Shown here: positions 20,802 to 32,955 of the stretch, one piece after another
Position numbering within the stretch: position 1 is the stretch's first letter
Layout of the letters: every line of letters begins with the position of its first letter
Assembly (NCBI GenBank): GCA_047967505.1
Contig: CM106540.1
Length of the DNA stretch: 64,000 nt
Direction: 5' to 3' (one strand)
Source of the DNA: Dipteris shenzhenensis
Taxonomy: Eukaryota > Polypodiophyta > Polypodiopsida > Gleicheniales
The notes under the pieces: generated by a model
Told to the model about the DNA's origin: nothing
Seen by the model: the letters and a program-made list of their open reading frames with translations, nothing else
Databases searched by the model: none
Made by a program: the position numbers and the translations under genes

Positions 20802-20861
20802 GGTACAAGTGCGTATGTGGCTAATTGTGCAGACACCTCCCTATACATCTTGAACTCCAAT

Positions 20862-21280
20862 TTACTTTCAGTTGATGTGCCTCCACAAGATGAGGCCTCC
20901 TATGAAGATTATGCTTTTTGAACCATCTCCATATATGCTCCAGATCTCTCTTTTTATGTTGAGTCAAGGTACTCTGCCTGGATAGTCCTCCAAAATGAAT
21001 GGAATAAACTATTGTGTGTTTTGTAAACACCTCTGGTCACCATATGATGTAGGCCATGTATATGTGTTTTGCTCCATGGTACCTCCTGCAGACATTGTGT
21101 GCATGTACATGTAGGAGAGATAACCATTGGAAGGTCTTATGTATCCCTTTTGTTTACTTCACATCCTTGGGAACCGTTGCTAGCATGAGATCCTAGCCAT
21201 AGATTTATCCTTGACCACCATGAGATGGCATGAGAAACTATGAGACTAGATGTATCCTTTACATAGCCTGAGGCATTCCC
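20862..21280. other. No gene seen
   Basis: Mixed-composition sequence with no sustained coding signal on either strand. It precedes a polypurine tract at 21,281, so it may be the internal 3' end of a decayed LTR element. Confidence 0.35.
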
Positions 21281-21300
21281 TTGAGGGGGGGTATGATGGG
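21281..21300 (+). mobile_element. Possible polypurine tract and LTR start of a decayed element
   Basis: The run ttgaggggggg (21281-21291) followed shortly by tgatgggatatc is the typical end of an LTR element internal region joined to the TG of a 3' LTR. The other LTR boundary and any partner LTR are not found, so this is tentative. Confidence 0.25.
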
Positions 21301-21640
21301 ATATCTCAAGGTGTATGCCCCAAGCACACCTTGGGTTCTATGTGTGTGCTAGAGGCACAGTTAGGTGCCCATAAGCACTGTTAGGTGGTGGTAGATGCCA
21401 CATAGGATGATTGAGAGATTCTAGGAGCTGATTGAGGAGATGATCGAGGAGATGATTGTGGAGCTTGGTGGCTCATGTAAGAGGTGCCTACATATGGACC
21501 TCACCTTTCTTCATTCCATAAGCAAGCAAGCATTCTCATTTTGTGTTCATCTTCATGCATTCCTTTCAGTTCTTCAACAACTCATTGGAGGACAGGTCGT
21601 GTGGATTGACTTGAGGATGGGTGCCTCCACGATCAGGATT

Positions 21641-21800
21641 TGAATGTGTATTAAACCACTTGTCGGCAACAACGTGAGACAGCTTATCGAGATCCTCCTA
21701 GATATGGACTCTTGGATTGTTGGAGGAGATTTCAACAACCTAGAATTTGAAGAGAACAAGCACAGAGGAGACTCTTCTTGGCAATGCCATCATCAAAACA
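21641..21800 (+). pseudogene. LINE endonuclease fragment
   Basis: The translation contains a leucine-rich segment followed by DSWIVGGDFNNLEFEENKHRGD, matching the GDFN motif of the endonuclease/exonuclease/phosphatase domain at the N-terminus of plant LINE ORF2. The frame is lost soon afterward and no reverse transcriptase follows. It is an isolated fragment of a LINE. Confidence 0.65.
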
Positions 21801-24800
21801 TGGCACATGGGAGCAGAGTAGCATCAGCTACTCCTTCGGCCAGCAGCAGCAACATGATGGATTACTTGAGAGACTATACAAATTCTCCATGGGGGACTAG
21901 ACTATGCGCTAAGAGGAAGCCATGGGAATCTTGGTAGGAGGACGATGTGATCGTGCTTCACTTGGAGCTGGACTCCCTTAGAATGGGGTGTGGATTCCCA
22001 ATGCAATGCTACATAAGGAAGGGGTCCAATGGGCCATAGCAGAGATCTCGCAGCAGGTGGATGGTTCTCCTGAGGATGGTTGGGCCAACTGGATAGTAGA
22101 TCCCAGCTAGAGGAGCAGCGTTGAGAAAGAAAAAAAGGAAGTCTATTAAAGTCTTCGGAAGACCAAAAACGTCCCTTTTGAATTCGTGTTTGGTCTCCGT
22201 GAAAATTACTGATTATGTCAATGTGCCTTTACTCTCACATAGACAGACACAGACATAGAATGCTAAGTTGACCTATAGACTTTCGCCGAACCTCTCTAGT
22301 TGAACCAATTGAAGCGGGATCCTTGTCCCAAATCGGCAAGCATGTAAAATATGGAAACACGTGTGTTTCAAACCTTGCCTACAAAGTAGCTGCAGCTCCA
22401 ACAGCTGGTGCTTCAGGTTTCGGCAAGTTGGAGCCGCGCGTGAAGGATCTCCACCTACATACGCGGGAGTACACAGGCGCAACAATAGGTCAAGTCGTAC
22501 ACAGATTAATTTGTTTTTCCCGGAAAATGTTTTTGCCAAATTCGCCTGAAATTTACAGTAGTAGCATGCTTTGATGAAATTAAGCGTTGCAACAATGCGG
22601 TTAGTTCTCTTTAGCATATCGAACTTCACAGTGTTGTTAACATCTTCCGTGAGGACAAGAGCGGCATTCTACGTGAAGGAAGAGGAAGAAGCGCAGAAAT
22701 GTGAAAGGAAGATAATTCTGGACAAGAACGAATTCGATAAGAAATGGAGGACTGGATGTACATGGTGGGGTGATGTCGGAAGGATGCATCGAGGAAAAGC
22801 GTAGTGGAGGAGCGGGTGGTGAAGAGGAGACTGCTGCGCCATGGCTGATCGTGAAGCGCAATTCATCGCCATGGCTGCTCAAGCAACAGATGCGGAGCTC
22901 CCCCCGCAACGCAAACGCATCAACCAAGCAGTGATGCTTTCACCACAAATTTTGGAAGATAATTCTTCGGAATGGTCGGAGGGAGGAGATTCCCCCATGA
23001 CGATTCTTATAGAATCTTTGAGTGGACGCTCACATCGTGACACATAAGCATTCTCTAAAGTCTTTCCGGTGCCCGCCCGTTTGCTGCTGGAGATGGAGGG
23101 AGCTGCTCAGTCCAGCATTCCAGCTTCAGCATGAATTCCTTCCACCATGTGTAGAAGGAACTGGGGCCAAAATGTACCGTCAAGGTCGTGGGTTGGCGCA
23201 GACATTGGATTGAGAGCCTTTAAAACATAGAATCTGCCCCTCTCAGTCTTGAAAAATCCGACAGAAGTGCTCGCCACATGTCAAGCTCCTAGCCTCCCCA
23301 CCTCCCTTGACAGTCGGGAAAGGCCACATGTCAGCCTTTCTCGGTCGGAATCCGGTCAGATTTTGGCTCTCGACCACCGCCAATGCAATTTGGTCCCAAA
23401 AGTCAAATCCTGGGCTGGAATCCATTCTCTAGGCTGGCATTTGGCTACCCCCGCTGAGCGAGCTCTCAAGCTCCATGGGGTTGCAAATAAATCCGACCAG
23501 TAGGACTCCCCCAGCACCACTGGTTGGTGCAGGGAGGCCCTCTCAGTATTTTCAATTGCCATGTTTAGTATTAGTCCTCTTAGAACATTCTATTACTTTT
23601 CTCTTGTTCTTTGGAGTGCTGAGAAGAGGGTGGCAAGAAACACTTCCATTTCATTTGGAATAAAATCTAGTTTTCATGAATTATATGTTCTATTTTAACA
23701 TCTCGTTGAGTTGGAATAGGTAAGACGCGGTTCTTTTATGGAGCAATTCGTTGTGTTATTCTTCAATGCAAGTTGCATAGTACATGCTTGTTGTGTTATT
23801 CTTTTACAACAAGATGCAGAGGAGCCTAAGGCATGGTAAGACTTGCAAGGTGGGTGAGTTATATACACTCGTGTTAAGTTTGTTGTTCACGGGATGGCTA
23901 TTTAGTGGGTGGTAGTTTGGTTGCTCATGGAAATCTACTAATGTCATTTATGATGTTTGTCTAGTTCATTTGTCTTCTTGCAAACATAAATACAATGTTG
24001 CATTATCGCATTTGTTGATCAAATGTTGCTAACAACTAAAGCGCTTGTATAACAATGGCGTAATTTGTAATTAGCATTACTTCAAAGTTAAGTTGTGAAG
24101 GAGATTTAGGTTGTCATTATCCTCTACATGCAAATGCTACACTTTTGAACTTGTTTTGTTATGTTTTCATTAAAATATTTTGTCATAGAAACCAACATAT
24201 TTTTAGAGTCTTCATGACGTTGCAACAACCGTATACAATCCTATCGCTGGTATTAGACATTGTCTCTAGAGAAACTACCGACCGTTTCTTGTACGTTTTG
24301 TTCATTTATGTTCTTGGTTACCCTAAGGGTCTATAATATTTGTATTCAAGTGAAGCAACTCAAACAAACCTTATTATAAAGTTGTCTTTGCACAAATGAC
24401 ATGGACCCGTGGTATGGCAATTTTTCATTTAGTGAGCCACAATTTGGTCATTACATATTTTAAAAATATAAAGCAATAGGATATATCAAACAAAATCTAT
24501 TTTTCCTATTAATATTACAAAGCATTTAAAAAATTAAACTTGTTGTAACATGTCAAGTTTCCTAAAGAAACGTCAAGTGAGCATAGTGCTTGCCTTAGCA
24601 AGTTACAATTCTATTTTGTTGAAGTGCACTTTTAATACGGTTTTGATACAATGTTCTCCACTCTTGATTGCTTTTTTGCAATACACAGTGTTCCCGAACC
24701 ATGATTATACATGTAAAGTGCAAAAAGATAAGGACTAAGGAGCAAACTAAATCTTTTCCCTTATTTTAAAGGTTTTGGCAACTCCATTTAAGGACTTTTA

Positions 24801-25087
24801 TCGTAACATTCTCAAGCTCCAAATGGCATTGGCCTAGCTAGCTAGAGCATTTAACTTGGCATTACTGCTTCATGAGGCTCAATAAATGGCACATAAAACT
24901 TCACAAAGTATTCAATGCAATTTTCTATAAAGATAATATAAACATCTAGCCATTGACTATCTCAATCTTGGCTTCACGTTCAAAGGGTACTCACATTTTG
25001 TTTCATACTAAGCATTGACATTTGCAAGTTCAATTCTATACATATGTCTTTGTTTACATTACATGCACACATAAGTAAAAGGTGACA
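21801..25087. other. Long stretch with no supported gene
   Basis: 21.8-22.6 kb is mixed flank. 22.63-23.24 kb is visibly GC-richer and holds a 68-codon frame (22,841-23,047) without a recognised domain, possibly an orphan first exon. 23.24-23.56 kb is also GC-richer and without coding signal. From about 23.6 to 25.1 kb the sequence is AT-rich and has no coding signal. Confidence 0.45.
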
Positions 25088-25174
25088 TGCAAGGCTTAAC
25101 ACCTAAGCCCATAAATACCTCCAAGTACATGCACACGTGCAAGGCTTAACACCTAAGCCCATAAATACCTCCAA
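25088..25174. repeat. 50-bp-period direct duplication
   Basis: A 37-base sequence beginning tgcaaggcttaacacctaag is present identically at 25,088-25,124 and 25,138-25,174. Confidence 0.9.
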
Positions 25175-25392
25175 TTATATGGATGCTTTCTATATCATGA
25201 TAATGCATCAAGGTTCCTTTTAAGGGTTTTGACTATGACAACTACATGGTACCTCACAACAATGCACTCCAAGCTTGTTGTCCAATGACAAACACTTATT
25301 TCTTGACCACAATACATGGCTTCAATTCTTGGTTTAATATTCCTAAAAGTCATTAGACATGCCGTACTCCTTGATCCCAGAGCTAAGCTGCG

Positions 25393-25526
25393 AAGCTAAC
25401 TAAAGACAATGAAAGCGACCATGTTGTAGCCCAAAGAAATGAGGAGGAGCAGCAAGAGGTAGAAGGTGATAATACCGATGAGAACGAAGAGAAAGAGGAT
25501 AATGAGGAATACCTTATTGGACTTTG
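25393..25526 (+). other. Short acidic open frame, possible coding tail
   Basis: About 44 codons ending in a TGA at 25,524-25,526 encode a strongly acidic tail with EEEQQEVEG, TDENEEKEDNEE and a final YLIGL. The codon pattern suggests the C-terminal end of a decayed protein. The part upstream is not recognisable. Confidence 0.25.
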
Positions 25527-25978
25527 AAGCCAAATTGTTTTTTTTTTTTCGAAGAGACGTTAATTTGGAAATAACACAACATTTGAAGCCAAATTGTTGA
25601 TGAGCAAGATGATGGTGACTCTAATCCTTTAGTACCCTTGATGGTTAAATTTTGTGAAAGTAGAGTAAATTTTTGAACTCTTTTAAGTTTTGACAAATGA
25701 GTTAGATGTTTTGAAAGTTGATTTTTCTTTGTGTGTGCCTATATGCATTGTATTTTCATTGGTTTGATGATAGCATGTATGTATAAATGGTTTTCTCCAA
25801 TGTTTACATGCTTACTTCATCTGGGTTGCTTCAATGGTTGTCCAATACCATATTGATCATCTATACATAATCACTAGAGCCAAACTTATAACTTGCAAAT
25901 ATTATTTCAAAGAGTCACGTATAGGTCACGTACACACAAATAGAGTTGTTATTTTCAAGTACTAATAGCGGAAGTGAG

Positions 25979-25998
25979 AGAGGGAGAGAGAGAGGAGT
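25979..25998. repeat. GA-rich microsatellite
   Basis: A short gagaga run interrupted by a GGG. Confidence 0.6.
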
Positions 25999-26065
25999 GC
26001 ACACGATATAGCTACCTGTACACTACGTGTATTGACAATGAACATGAAGATATACATGTGAACCC

Positions 26066-26086
26066 TTAGGGTTAGGGTTAGGGTTT
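26066..26086. repeat. Interstitial telomere-like repeat
   Basis: Three perfect TTAGGG units (26066-26083) followed by TTTG. This is the six-base form, not the seven-base TTTAGGG typical of most plants. Three units are too few to show a telomere fusion. Confidence 0.6.
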
Positions 26087-26445
26087 GCCCCCTTAAATTG
26101 CAATTTACACTGTCTTTAACACTCCCTCTTAAATTGCAATGGGTAAGTAGAGGGTGCATGTACAAGACTTGTTTGTGGATTTCGTTTGGTGCATATGATA
26201 GCATCCAAAACTAAAAAGAAATCAGAGTAGTATGTGTGTAAGTGAGCACAGTGACTACGTAGCGGAAGCATGTACAATGAGTACAACTTACGATCTTGTA
26301 CATATCGTGGATTTCCCCCTCTTAATCCTTCGCCTTTGGGAATAAAACCCAGAAGATAGGCCAAAGGGAAGAGGAAGGAAATATGGAAAAAGTAAAGTCC
26401 ACCTGGATCAAAGACTGGTCGATTGAAAGATGACTGCGTGGAGAA

Positions 26446-27840
26446 CTATGTGTATGGCTGCGTGCTGAACATGTCAAAATCAAACATGTCATAAGTCATC
26501 GTGGACTGTGCAGTTGCTTTGAAGAGGCATCCGGATGTGAAGCTAGTTGATCTAGCTGTGAAGATGTGATCAGGTAGGTTGTGACATACGAGGGTGTCAC
26601 CAACCCAAAAGAACTGACAACAATGTGTGAGGTATGCTACAGTAATGTGATCTCTGTTGAATGATGCGGAGTCAAAGAAGACCGCATAGTCGGTGTGGAC
26701 AGAGTGATCCAGGGGCACAAAATCTGGGGCCGAAGGTGTAGGTATGATACACTGCTCTGCTGATGAAGAGGCCCGTACAAATAACAAGGTATGGCAACTT
26801 GTCAAACCTATATGCTTAACTATCATGAGCTGAAGGTCATCTGCTGTGTGCATGGCTAAACATCCATCGGCATGGGATGTAGTGGCAGTTGTCATAGGCT
26901 CGTCGAGAAGGAGCTTGTAGTGTAAAGGGTTAGAAGCCTGAAATACTATTGAAAGTGCATAAGATGTCCCTGAGGCATATAAGGTGCTGAATGCTGATGA
27001 AGGGACTGATCTATAGTCGTGGATCCAAGCACTGATGTGCATCAAGTATGGACTGTATACGACAGCCATAAGTGCATGCTGAAAAACTAAGTCTCCCGGC
27101 TGTACCTGATGATGTACACTGCACTGAGGCAAGACCACAATGATCCATAGGTATCCTCATGCTAAGGAATGATCTGTTGATCGAAAGTGGTGGTGATAAC
27201 TGGATCCAAGGGTGCAATGCGGCATGACTGAGCCGATGCTAGAATGTCCTAAAGACTGATCTGTTGATCTATGCTGAAGGGAACTGAGCCCAAAGTATGC
27301 TCTGTATCAGAGGTGAAAGCATCAGTGATGGATGCTAGAATGGAATCACTTGAAGAGCTGAATGCATTGTGGCATGTATCTCTGCATGCGGTGAAAGATG
27401 TGAGTGCCTTGTACTGAGGACTTACCTGTTGCTGAATAACTCCATGATCACTTGTGAACTCTGTAGCATCTACGGCAAAAGATGGAATCGTATACATCCG
27501 TGAATGTGATGGTTGTGCATCACTAGAATCAGACTGTGCTGGTGTGCATGAGACTGCCTCGTGCTGGAGGACTTACTGTCAAATATGCCTCGTGATCAGG
27601 GCTTACTGCCGAATGTGCCTCATGTTGAGGGCTTACCGAGGAATGTGCATGATAAAAAACTGGGGGCTGATCCATGCTAACATTTGAAGTATCGGTGTCT
27701 GCATCTGATTTGTCAAGGCCAATGAAGCTCGAGTCGGCATCATAGACTGGTACATACCTTGTGGCAATAAATGGTAGAAGAAGGTTCTCTTTCCACTCAC
27801 GGATCTCATCCAAGCTCATGACTGGTGTATCATCAACTGT
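26446..27840 (-). pseudogene. Unrecognised Ser/Thr-rich decayed coding region with peptide repeats
   Basis: Open minus-strand pieces 27,819-27,529, 27,497-27,249 and 27,138-26,446 appear to belong to one decayed coding unit. The first begins MSLDEIREWKENLLLPF and then carries three copies of a ten-residue repeat of the form (H/Y)-x-(S/A/T)-V-S-P-x-x-(E/R)-(A/G). The last piece is 230 codons without a stop. A stretch around 26,690-26,560 (FFDSASF...HITVAYLTH...PDHIFT) has a faint resemblance to the C-terminal RNase H of copia Pol, which I do not regard as proof. The origin is unknown; a decayed retroelement is the most likely. Confidence 0.35.
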
Positions 27841-28530
27841 GTGATGCGAATAACTCTATGCTGGAGGTGGTCTGCTGGTGCTCTGTGCAAGAGGCTTACC
27901 CGTGTACTGACGAGAGTGTCTACCCATGAGAACACTATGTGTAAGCTGCCACTAGGGGGCTTATGCTAAACGGTCAAAATCAAGTCATGTGAGAATGTAT
28001 GTGTGCCAAGGATCAAGCCTGTAGTAAAATGATAGTGACAACTGTGTATCGGGATAGCCATGAGGCTATACAAGGCTGATGTGTATGTGTACGAAAACCA
28101 ATGCCAAGAAAATAGTCAACAATCATGATTGTACATGGGTGGCATGTGTGCATGCAAAGGTGCAACAATCCTGAATCCGAGGAGGAGAACTCTACCAAGT
28201 GTCACATTGATGTGTTGAAGTGCCAAATGCCAAGAGACTGAGCTAGTGTCGGTGTGTGAATATGTATACCGATCATAGATCCAATGGGACTGGTGCCATT
28301 GGGAACTAATCAAGAAATGTGACAATGGCTGACTTGGCTTGGTGGAGTTGGATCTCCTCTATGGCGATGTTAGTCTATAGCTAGACTACACGTCGAAGCA
28401 TCAAATGCAGCAAATGAATTTTATCTTGATTCATTTTAAGTGATGCATCAAATGTTCCGATGATGAGGAATCAACGATGTTGGTTTGTGGAAATGTCAGA
28501 TGGTAGATTTGAGGTGATCAACACATAGAG
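27841..28530. other. No gene seen; partly similar to the leader of Copia C
   Basis: No coding signal. The phrase g(g)gatagcca(t/a)gaggct(a/t)tacaaggc/t at about 28,050 resembles 50,592 in the leader of the Copia C fragment, which hints at a related element. Confidence 0.35.
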
Positions 28531-30050
28531 CACAATTTGGCGAGCATTTTTGCTCTTTGGATCACCTCCAAATTCCCCCTGGATCAAAAGTTATGGCTCC
28601 CGAAAGGATAGGCCAAAGTTTGATCCAAGGAGGGGGTCCAAAAGGATGAGGTGGATGCAGGGTGATGTGGAACTGTGTTTTCACATGCTGCTTCCAATTG
28701 TGCCTATGTGGAGGACTGTCATTGTAAGGTACCTTAGTGTCCCAATAGGCCTAGGGCTAAATCTGCAACAAAGGTTTAATTGGTTTTGGACATGATTAAA
28801 GCCAAACTCAGGTTATGGCATGGATTGAGCCTAGGATGGAATGCAAGAACCTTGGTCATCCAACACATACTATCATCAACGAACAACTTATGTCGCCTCA
28901 GTCTGGCACTTCTCAAAATGCTAGTGGATGGAGGTGAAAAGACTTTTTTATGCTTTTCTTTGGGTGGAAGAAGGAGAGAAGAGGAACTAGGACTTAGGAC
29001 TCATACTTTCATCTTTTTCTCTCTTTGCCTTGGGAGCCTTTGAAACTCCCTAAGTTCTAGGGGGACCTAGGTCTCCCTTATATTTGGCACTTTAATAGTC
29101 ACTCCCCTTGGGTGGAGATCACCATATACTTCATCGAATCTAGGAAATCCAAAGCGATGGGGGCCTGGAAAGGTTTACAGTGGTATGATAGATTGTGCTT
29201 AGGATTACTAGTGAAGGTAGTGGGGTTGGACCTTATTTTAGGAATGGTTATGGCATGGAAGGAGTGTTTCGACTATATGGTCTGAAAAGGTGGAGCAGGG
29301 CTACGAGGTGATGCTAGCCTAGTAGAGTCAATATGGTGGAGCATTGCATTCAAGAAAGAGCCATTTGCTGTCCATGACTTGCCCAGAGCTCTCCCAGAGC
29401 TCAAAGCCTATTCAGGAAGAGTGTTAGGACGTGGGCAGACCTGTGGGATGCGGCAAAGTTGACTGGTGTCCGTTGGAGCAATTCTGCATGAATCTTCCCT
29501 TAACGAGGGGGAGACATACTTGCTATGTCTAGTCCTAGATTGGGTCCTTGACCACTAGCCCACCAACTACATCAAGGCCAAAGATGGTCACTTTCAATCA
29601 GTGGACATAGGTAAGATTAGCCTTAGTCGAATTTCTACAAAATCAATCTATAGGAACCTTAGTCGGGTAGGCTCGTTGGTTGGTGACCTTAATAGAAAAT
29701 GGCAGTTGAGAAGAGGCACGGCCGAGTAGCAGAAAAGATTCAAGGAGACTTGGAAGTTATGTTTGGCCAAGAAGGCGAGTTTCATTTTATGGAAGATCCT
29801 AAACCAGTGGCTGCCGGTCAGAGGATAGCTAGCAAAACATATTCCAATCTCACCGGTCTGCCCATTGTGTGGGAAGGCTGTCGAGGCCTTGAAACATCTC
29901 TTTTGGTCCTGTCTAGTCACATGGGAAATTTGGAGGAAGGTGGAATGCACCATTAGGAAGTCAGGCTTGATGGCTAAATTCTGTGTTAATGCTCATTGGA
30001 GGTTGGTTCTATTAGGGAGGCGACTTGTCTCCCTCAACCCTAGCCTGGTG
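28531..30050 (+). mobile_element. LINE 1, reverse transcriptase C-terminal part (5' portion of split LINE)
   Basis: The translation follows the region downstream of a LINE reverse transcriptase: a SPWIKSYGS-like segment, VRYLSVPIGLGLNLQQRF, a MIKAKLRLWHGLSLGWNARTL-like stretch ending LVIQHILSSTN, then WKGLQWYDRLCL and SIAFKKEPFAVHDLPRAL. The zf-RVT domain reads SPVCPLCGKAVEALKHLFW followed by SCLVTWEIWRKVEC. Frames change several times and stops occur. The element is cut at 30,050 by Copia A and resumes at 36,962. Confidence 0.8.
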
Positions 30051-30055
30051 CTGGC
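30051..30055. repeat. Target-site duplication CTGGC, left
   Basis: CTGGC directly precedes the TG of the left LTR and is repeated exactly at 36,957-36,961 after the CA of the right LTR. Confidence 0.85.
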
Positions 30056-30777
30056 TGTAAGAAAACAATACAACGTCTGTGCTCAACAGATAATAGGATC
30101 TCGTATGCAAGAGAGAAAAACAGATAGTATGGCGAATAAAAAATTTGATTACTGTAAAACTGATACAATAGATGGTGCTGCCTCCCAACCGTGCGCTCCT
30201 GTGTGAGGAGCTTCGATGGCGTGCTGGAAATAGTAGAGGACGGAGGCTGGATGCTAAGGAATCAGGGTTGTTATAGCCAGTGATGAAATGGGCTTCACGG
30301 GCTTGCTCTTATATAGCCACCAGTCGTAGTCGGTTAGACCCAATTGGGTGACCGACCCAGTCCGCCCAAAACGATCGACTGGGGGTCGGTCCTGAAATAG
30401 GCCACCGACCACACGATAGAACCAGTGCGCAACATAGAGCAACTAACCTATAGTCTCCATTCAGCCCAGAGCCATCCGGGATCATCTGGGGCTCCAAACG
30501 GGCCCTGCAACCCGAGAGTGGGCCGTCCAGGGAAATGCTCTGTCTACCCTCTATGCGGTCAGTCATGGAATGCCTTCCCGCACTTGCATGTAGCCTAGTT
30601 GGCAGTGTGCCAACTCTGTCCAGCCATCAAGCCACACATGGTCCCCATCTGGTGTCCAAACCAGGACCTATCGGATAACTGAGCTACTCAAATGCCTTCT
30701 CCTCATATGGGGGGCTTACAAGTAGAGTTAGCTGGTTCCCGCGTAGTTACATGAGAGCAGAGCATTGATATCTAACA
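30056..30777 (-). repeat. Left LTR of Copia A array (3' LTR)
   Basis: 722 bp, bounded by tgtaagaaaac and ...gatatctaaca on the plus strand. It is preceded (right side) by a polypurine tract at 30,778-30,786. Confidence 0.9.
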
Positions 30778-31405
30778 CCCCCCCTCAATATCCACATGCA
30801 AGTGAACTTACTTTTTCGGGCCAATGCCAAGTCGATGAAGATGCCTCTCCAGCAAGTCTCTTCCAAGAGCCTTCGTGAAGATGTCCGCAACATTCTCTGT
30901 AGTCAGACAGTACACCAAGTCGACCTCTCCATCCATGATGAGCTCGCATACAAAGTTGTCTCCAGATTTTGAATCCGTGTCTGATTCGTGGTCTCGTACT
31001 GACTTTTCAAGACCGTCCATGCTTCCTCCGCTGTGGTGACATGTTGAATTAACGCCATGATAGAATCACTTACACTGCAGACAATAGAACACAGGGCATC
31101 TGCATTTCTTCTTGTCCACGCGAGAATCTCATCCGCAGTTGGTACTATCTGTTGTCTTGCATTGGCTGGGATCCGGTCTCGCAATCGGCTTCACGTCCAC
31201 CCCAGTAGCAGTATCCCAAAGCTCGTATGCACTTAGGATGGTCTTCATCTTGAACTTCTAGAGTGGATAGTTAGTGCCGTCCAACTTTTCGCTTTTGCCA
31301 AGCGGTGGGATTCACACTCTTGTGGGTTGGGCCATCTCTCACAATCTGCTCGCAAACAGAAACACACTAGCAAATCTTCTTGCTAGAATCCAGGCTCTGA
31401 TACCA
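30778..31405 (-). mobile_element. Deleted internal region of the second Copia A unit
   Basis: From the primer site (31,393-31,405) it carries the start of gag, then jumps near 30,957 directly into the last ~57 codons of RNase H (FVCELIMDGEVDLVYCLT...ADIFTKALGRD). The join has only a few bases in common (agt), as expected for a microhomology deletion removing about 3.5 kb. The result is a short chimeric frame at 30,808-31,020. Confidence 0.88.
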
Positions 31406-32127
31406 TGTAAGAAAACAATACAACGTCTGTGCTCAACAAATAACAGGATCTCGTATGCAAGAGAGAAAAATAGATAGTATGGAGAATAAAAAATTTGATT
31501 ACTGTAAAACTGATACAATAGATGGCGCTGCCTCCCAGCCGTGCGCTCCTGTGTGAGGAGCTTCGATAGCGTGCTGGAAATAGTAGAGGACGGAGGCTGG
31601 ATGCTAAGGAGTCAGGGCTGCTATAGCCAGTGATGAAATGGGCTTCACGGGCTTGCTCTTATATAGCCACCAGTCGTAGTCGGTTAGACCCAATTGGGTG
31701 ACTGACCCAATATGCCCAAAACGACCAACTAGGGGTCAGTCTCGAAATAGGCCACCGACCACACGATAGAACCGGTGCGCAAAATAGAGCAACTAACCTA
31801 TGGTTACCGTTCGGCCCAAAGCCATTCAAGATCATCTGGGGCTCCAAACGGGCCCCGTAACCCAAGAGTGGGCTGCCCCGAGAAATGCTCTGTCTACCCT
31901 CTATGCGGTTAGTCATGGGATGCCTTCCCGCACTTGCATGTAGCCTAGTTGGCAGTGTGCCAACTCCGTCCAGCCATCAAGCCACACATGGCCCCCATCT
32001 GGTGTCCAAACTAGGACCTACCGGATAACCGAGCTACTCAAATGCCTTCTCCTCATATGGGGGGCTTACAAGTAGAGTTAGCTGGTTCCCGCGTAGTTAC
32101 ACGAGAGTGGAGCATTGATATCTAACA
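31406..32127 (-). repeat. Middle LTR of Copia A array
   Basis: 722 bp with the same ends as the left LTR. A primer site abuts its left edge and a polypurine tract (32,128-32,136) its right edge, so it is functionally shared by the two units. Confidence 0.9.
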
Positions 32128-32157
32128 CCCCCCCTCAATGTCCACCTGCAAGTGAAC

Positions 32158-32955
32158 TTACTTTTTCGAGCCAATGCCAAGTCGATGAAGATGCCTCTCC
32201 AGCGAGTCTCTTCCAAGAGCCTTCGTGAAGATGTCCGCAGCATTCTCTGTAGTCAGACAGTACACCAAGTTGACCTCTCCATCCATGATGAGCTCGCATA
32301 CAAAGTGATATTGAATCTCAATGTGTTTTGTGCAAGCGTGGAACACACGGTTCTTTGCAATTGCCATGCAACTTTGATTGTCACATGATAACTGCGTTGG
32401 CTTGTTCTGCACTGCACCCATGTCCCCTAAAATCCTCCTCAACCATACTGCCTCACAAGAAGCAAAGCATGCTGATTTGTACTCAGCCTCGGTAGAAGAA
32501 AGAGCAACTGTGGGTTGCTTCTTGTTGACCCATGACATAGCTCCAGATCCAAGTGAGAAACAGTAACCTGTCACTGATCTCCTGCTGTCCACGTCTCCTG
32601 CCCAATCCGAGTCACAGAATCCAGTCAAGATGTTGCCCTTGGTATAGGTGATGGCATAATCAAGTGTGCCTTTGATGTATTTCAGCACCCGCATCCCTAT
32701 CCTCCAATGGTTCTCCCGGGGCTTATTGGAAAACGTGCTTAGTACACCAGTCGCAAAGCTGATGTCCGGTCACGTGTTGCACAAGTAAATCAAGCTACCC
32801 ACAAGACTTCTGTACTTCGCTTCGTCCACCAGTGGTGATGAATCCTCGTTTGAGACCTTCACGTCAACCTCCATAGGGGTGCCAACTGTCTTGCACTCAG
32901 CCATGCCAAATGCCTTCAGTATCTCCCCAGCATACTTCAGCTGTGAGATGAAGAT
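32158..32955 (-). pseudogene. Copia A RNase H and RT end
   Basis: The open part 32,694-32,158 has GFCDSDWAGDVDSRRSVTGY, VALSSTEAEYKSACFA, LSCDNQSCMAIAKNRVFHA, TKHIEIQYHFV and ADIFTKALGRDSLERHLHRLG, with all RNase H acidic motifs present. Upstream, a TGA stands where copia proteins have Arg in the NTRPDIS motif (CGA to TGA type change), and a TAG at 32,956 separates it from the RT frame. Confidence 0.88.

Noticed and set aside
22841-23047. 68-codon frame MADREAQ... in a GC-rich patch
   Set aside because: Protein-like but without a splice partner or known domain; kept only as a note.
25371-25402. Faint 5S rRNA-like string (gatcccagagctaagctgcgaag)
   Set aside because: Only a short imperfect match, no conserved internal promoter or flanking 5S sequence.
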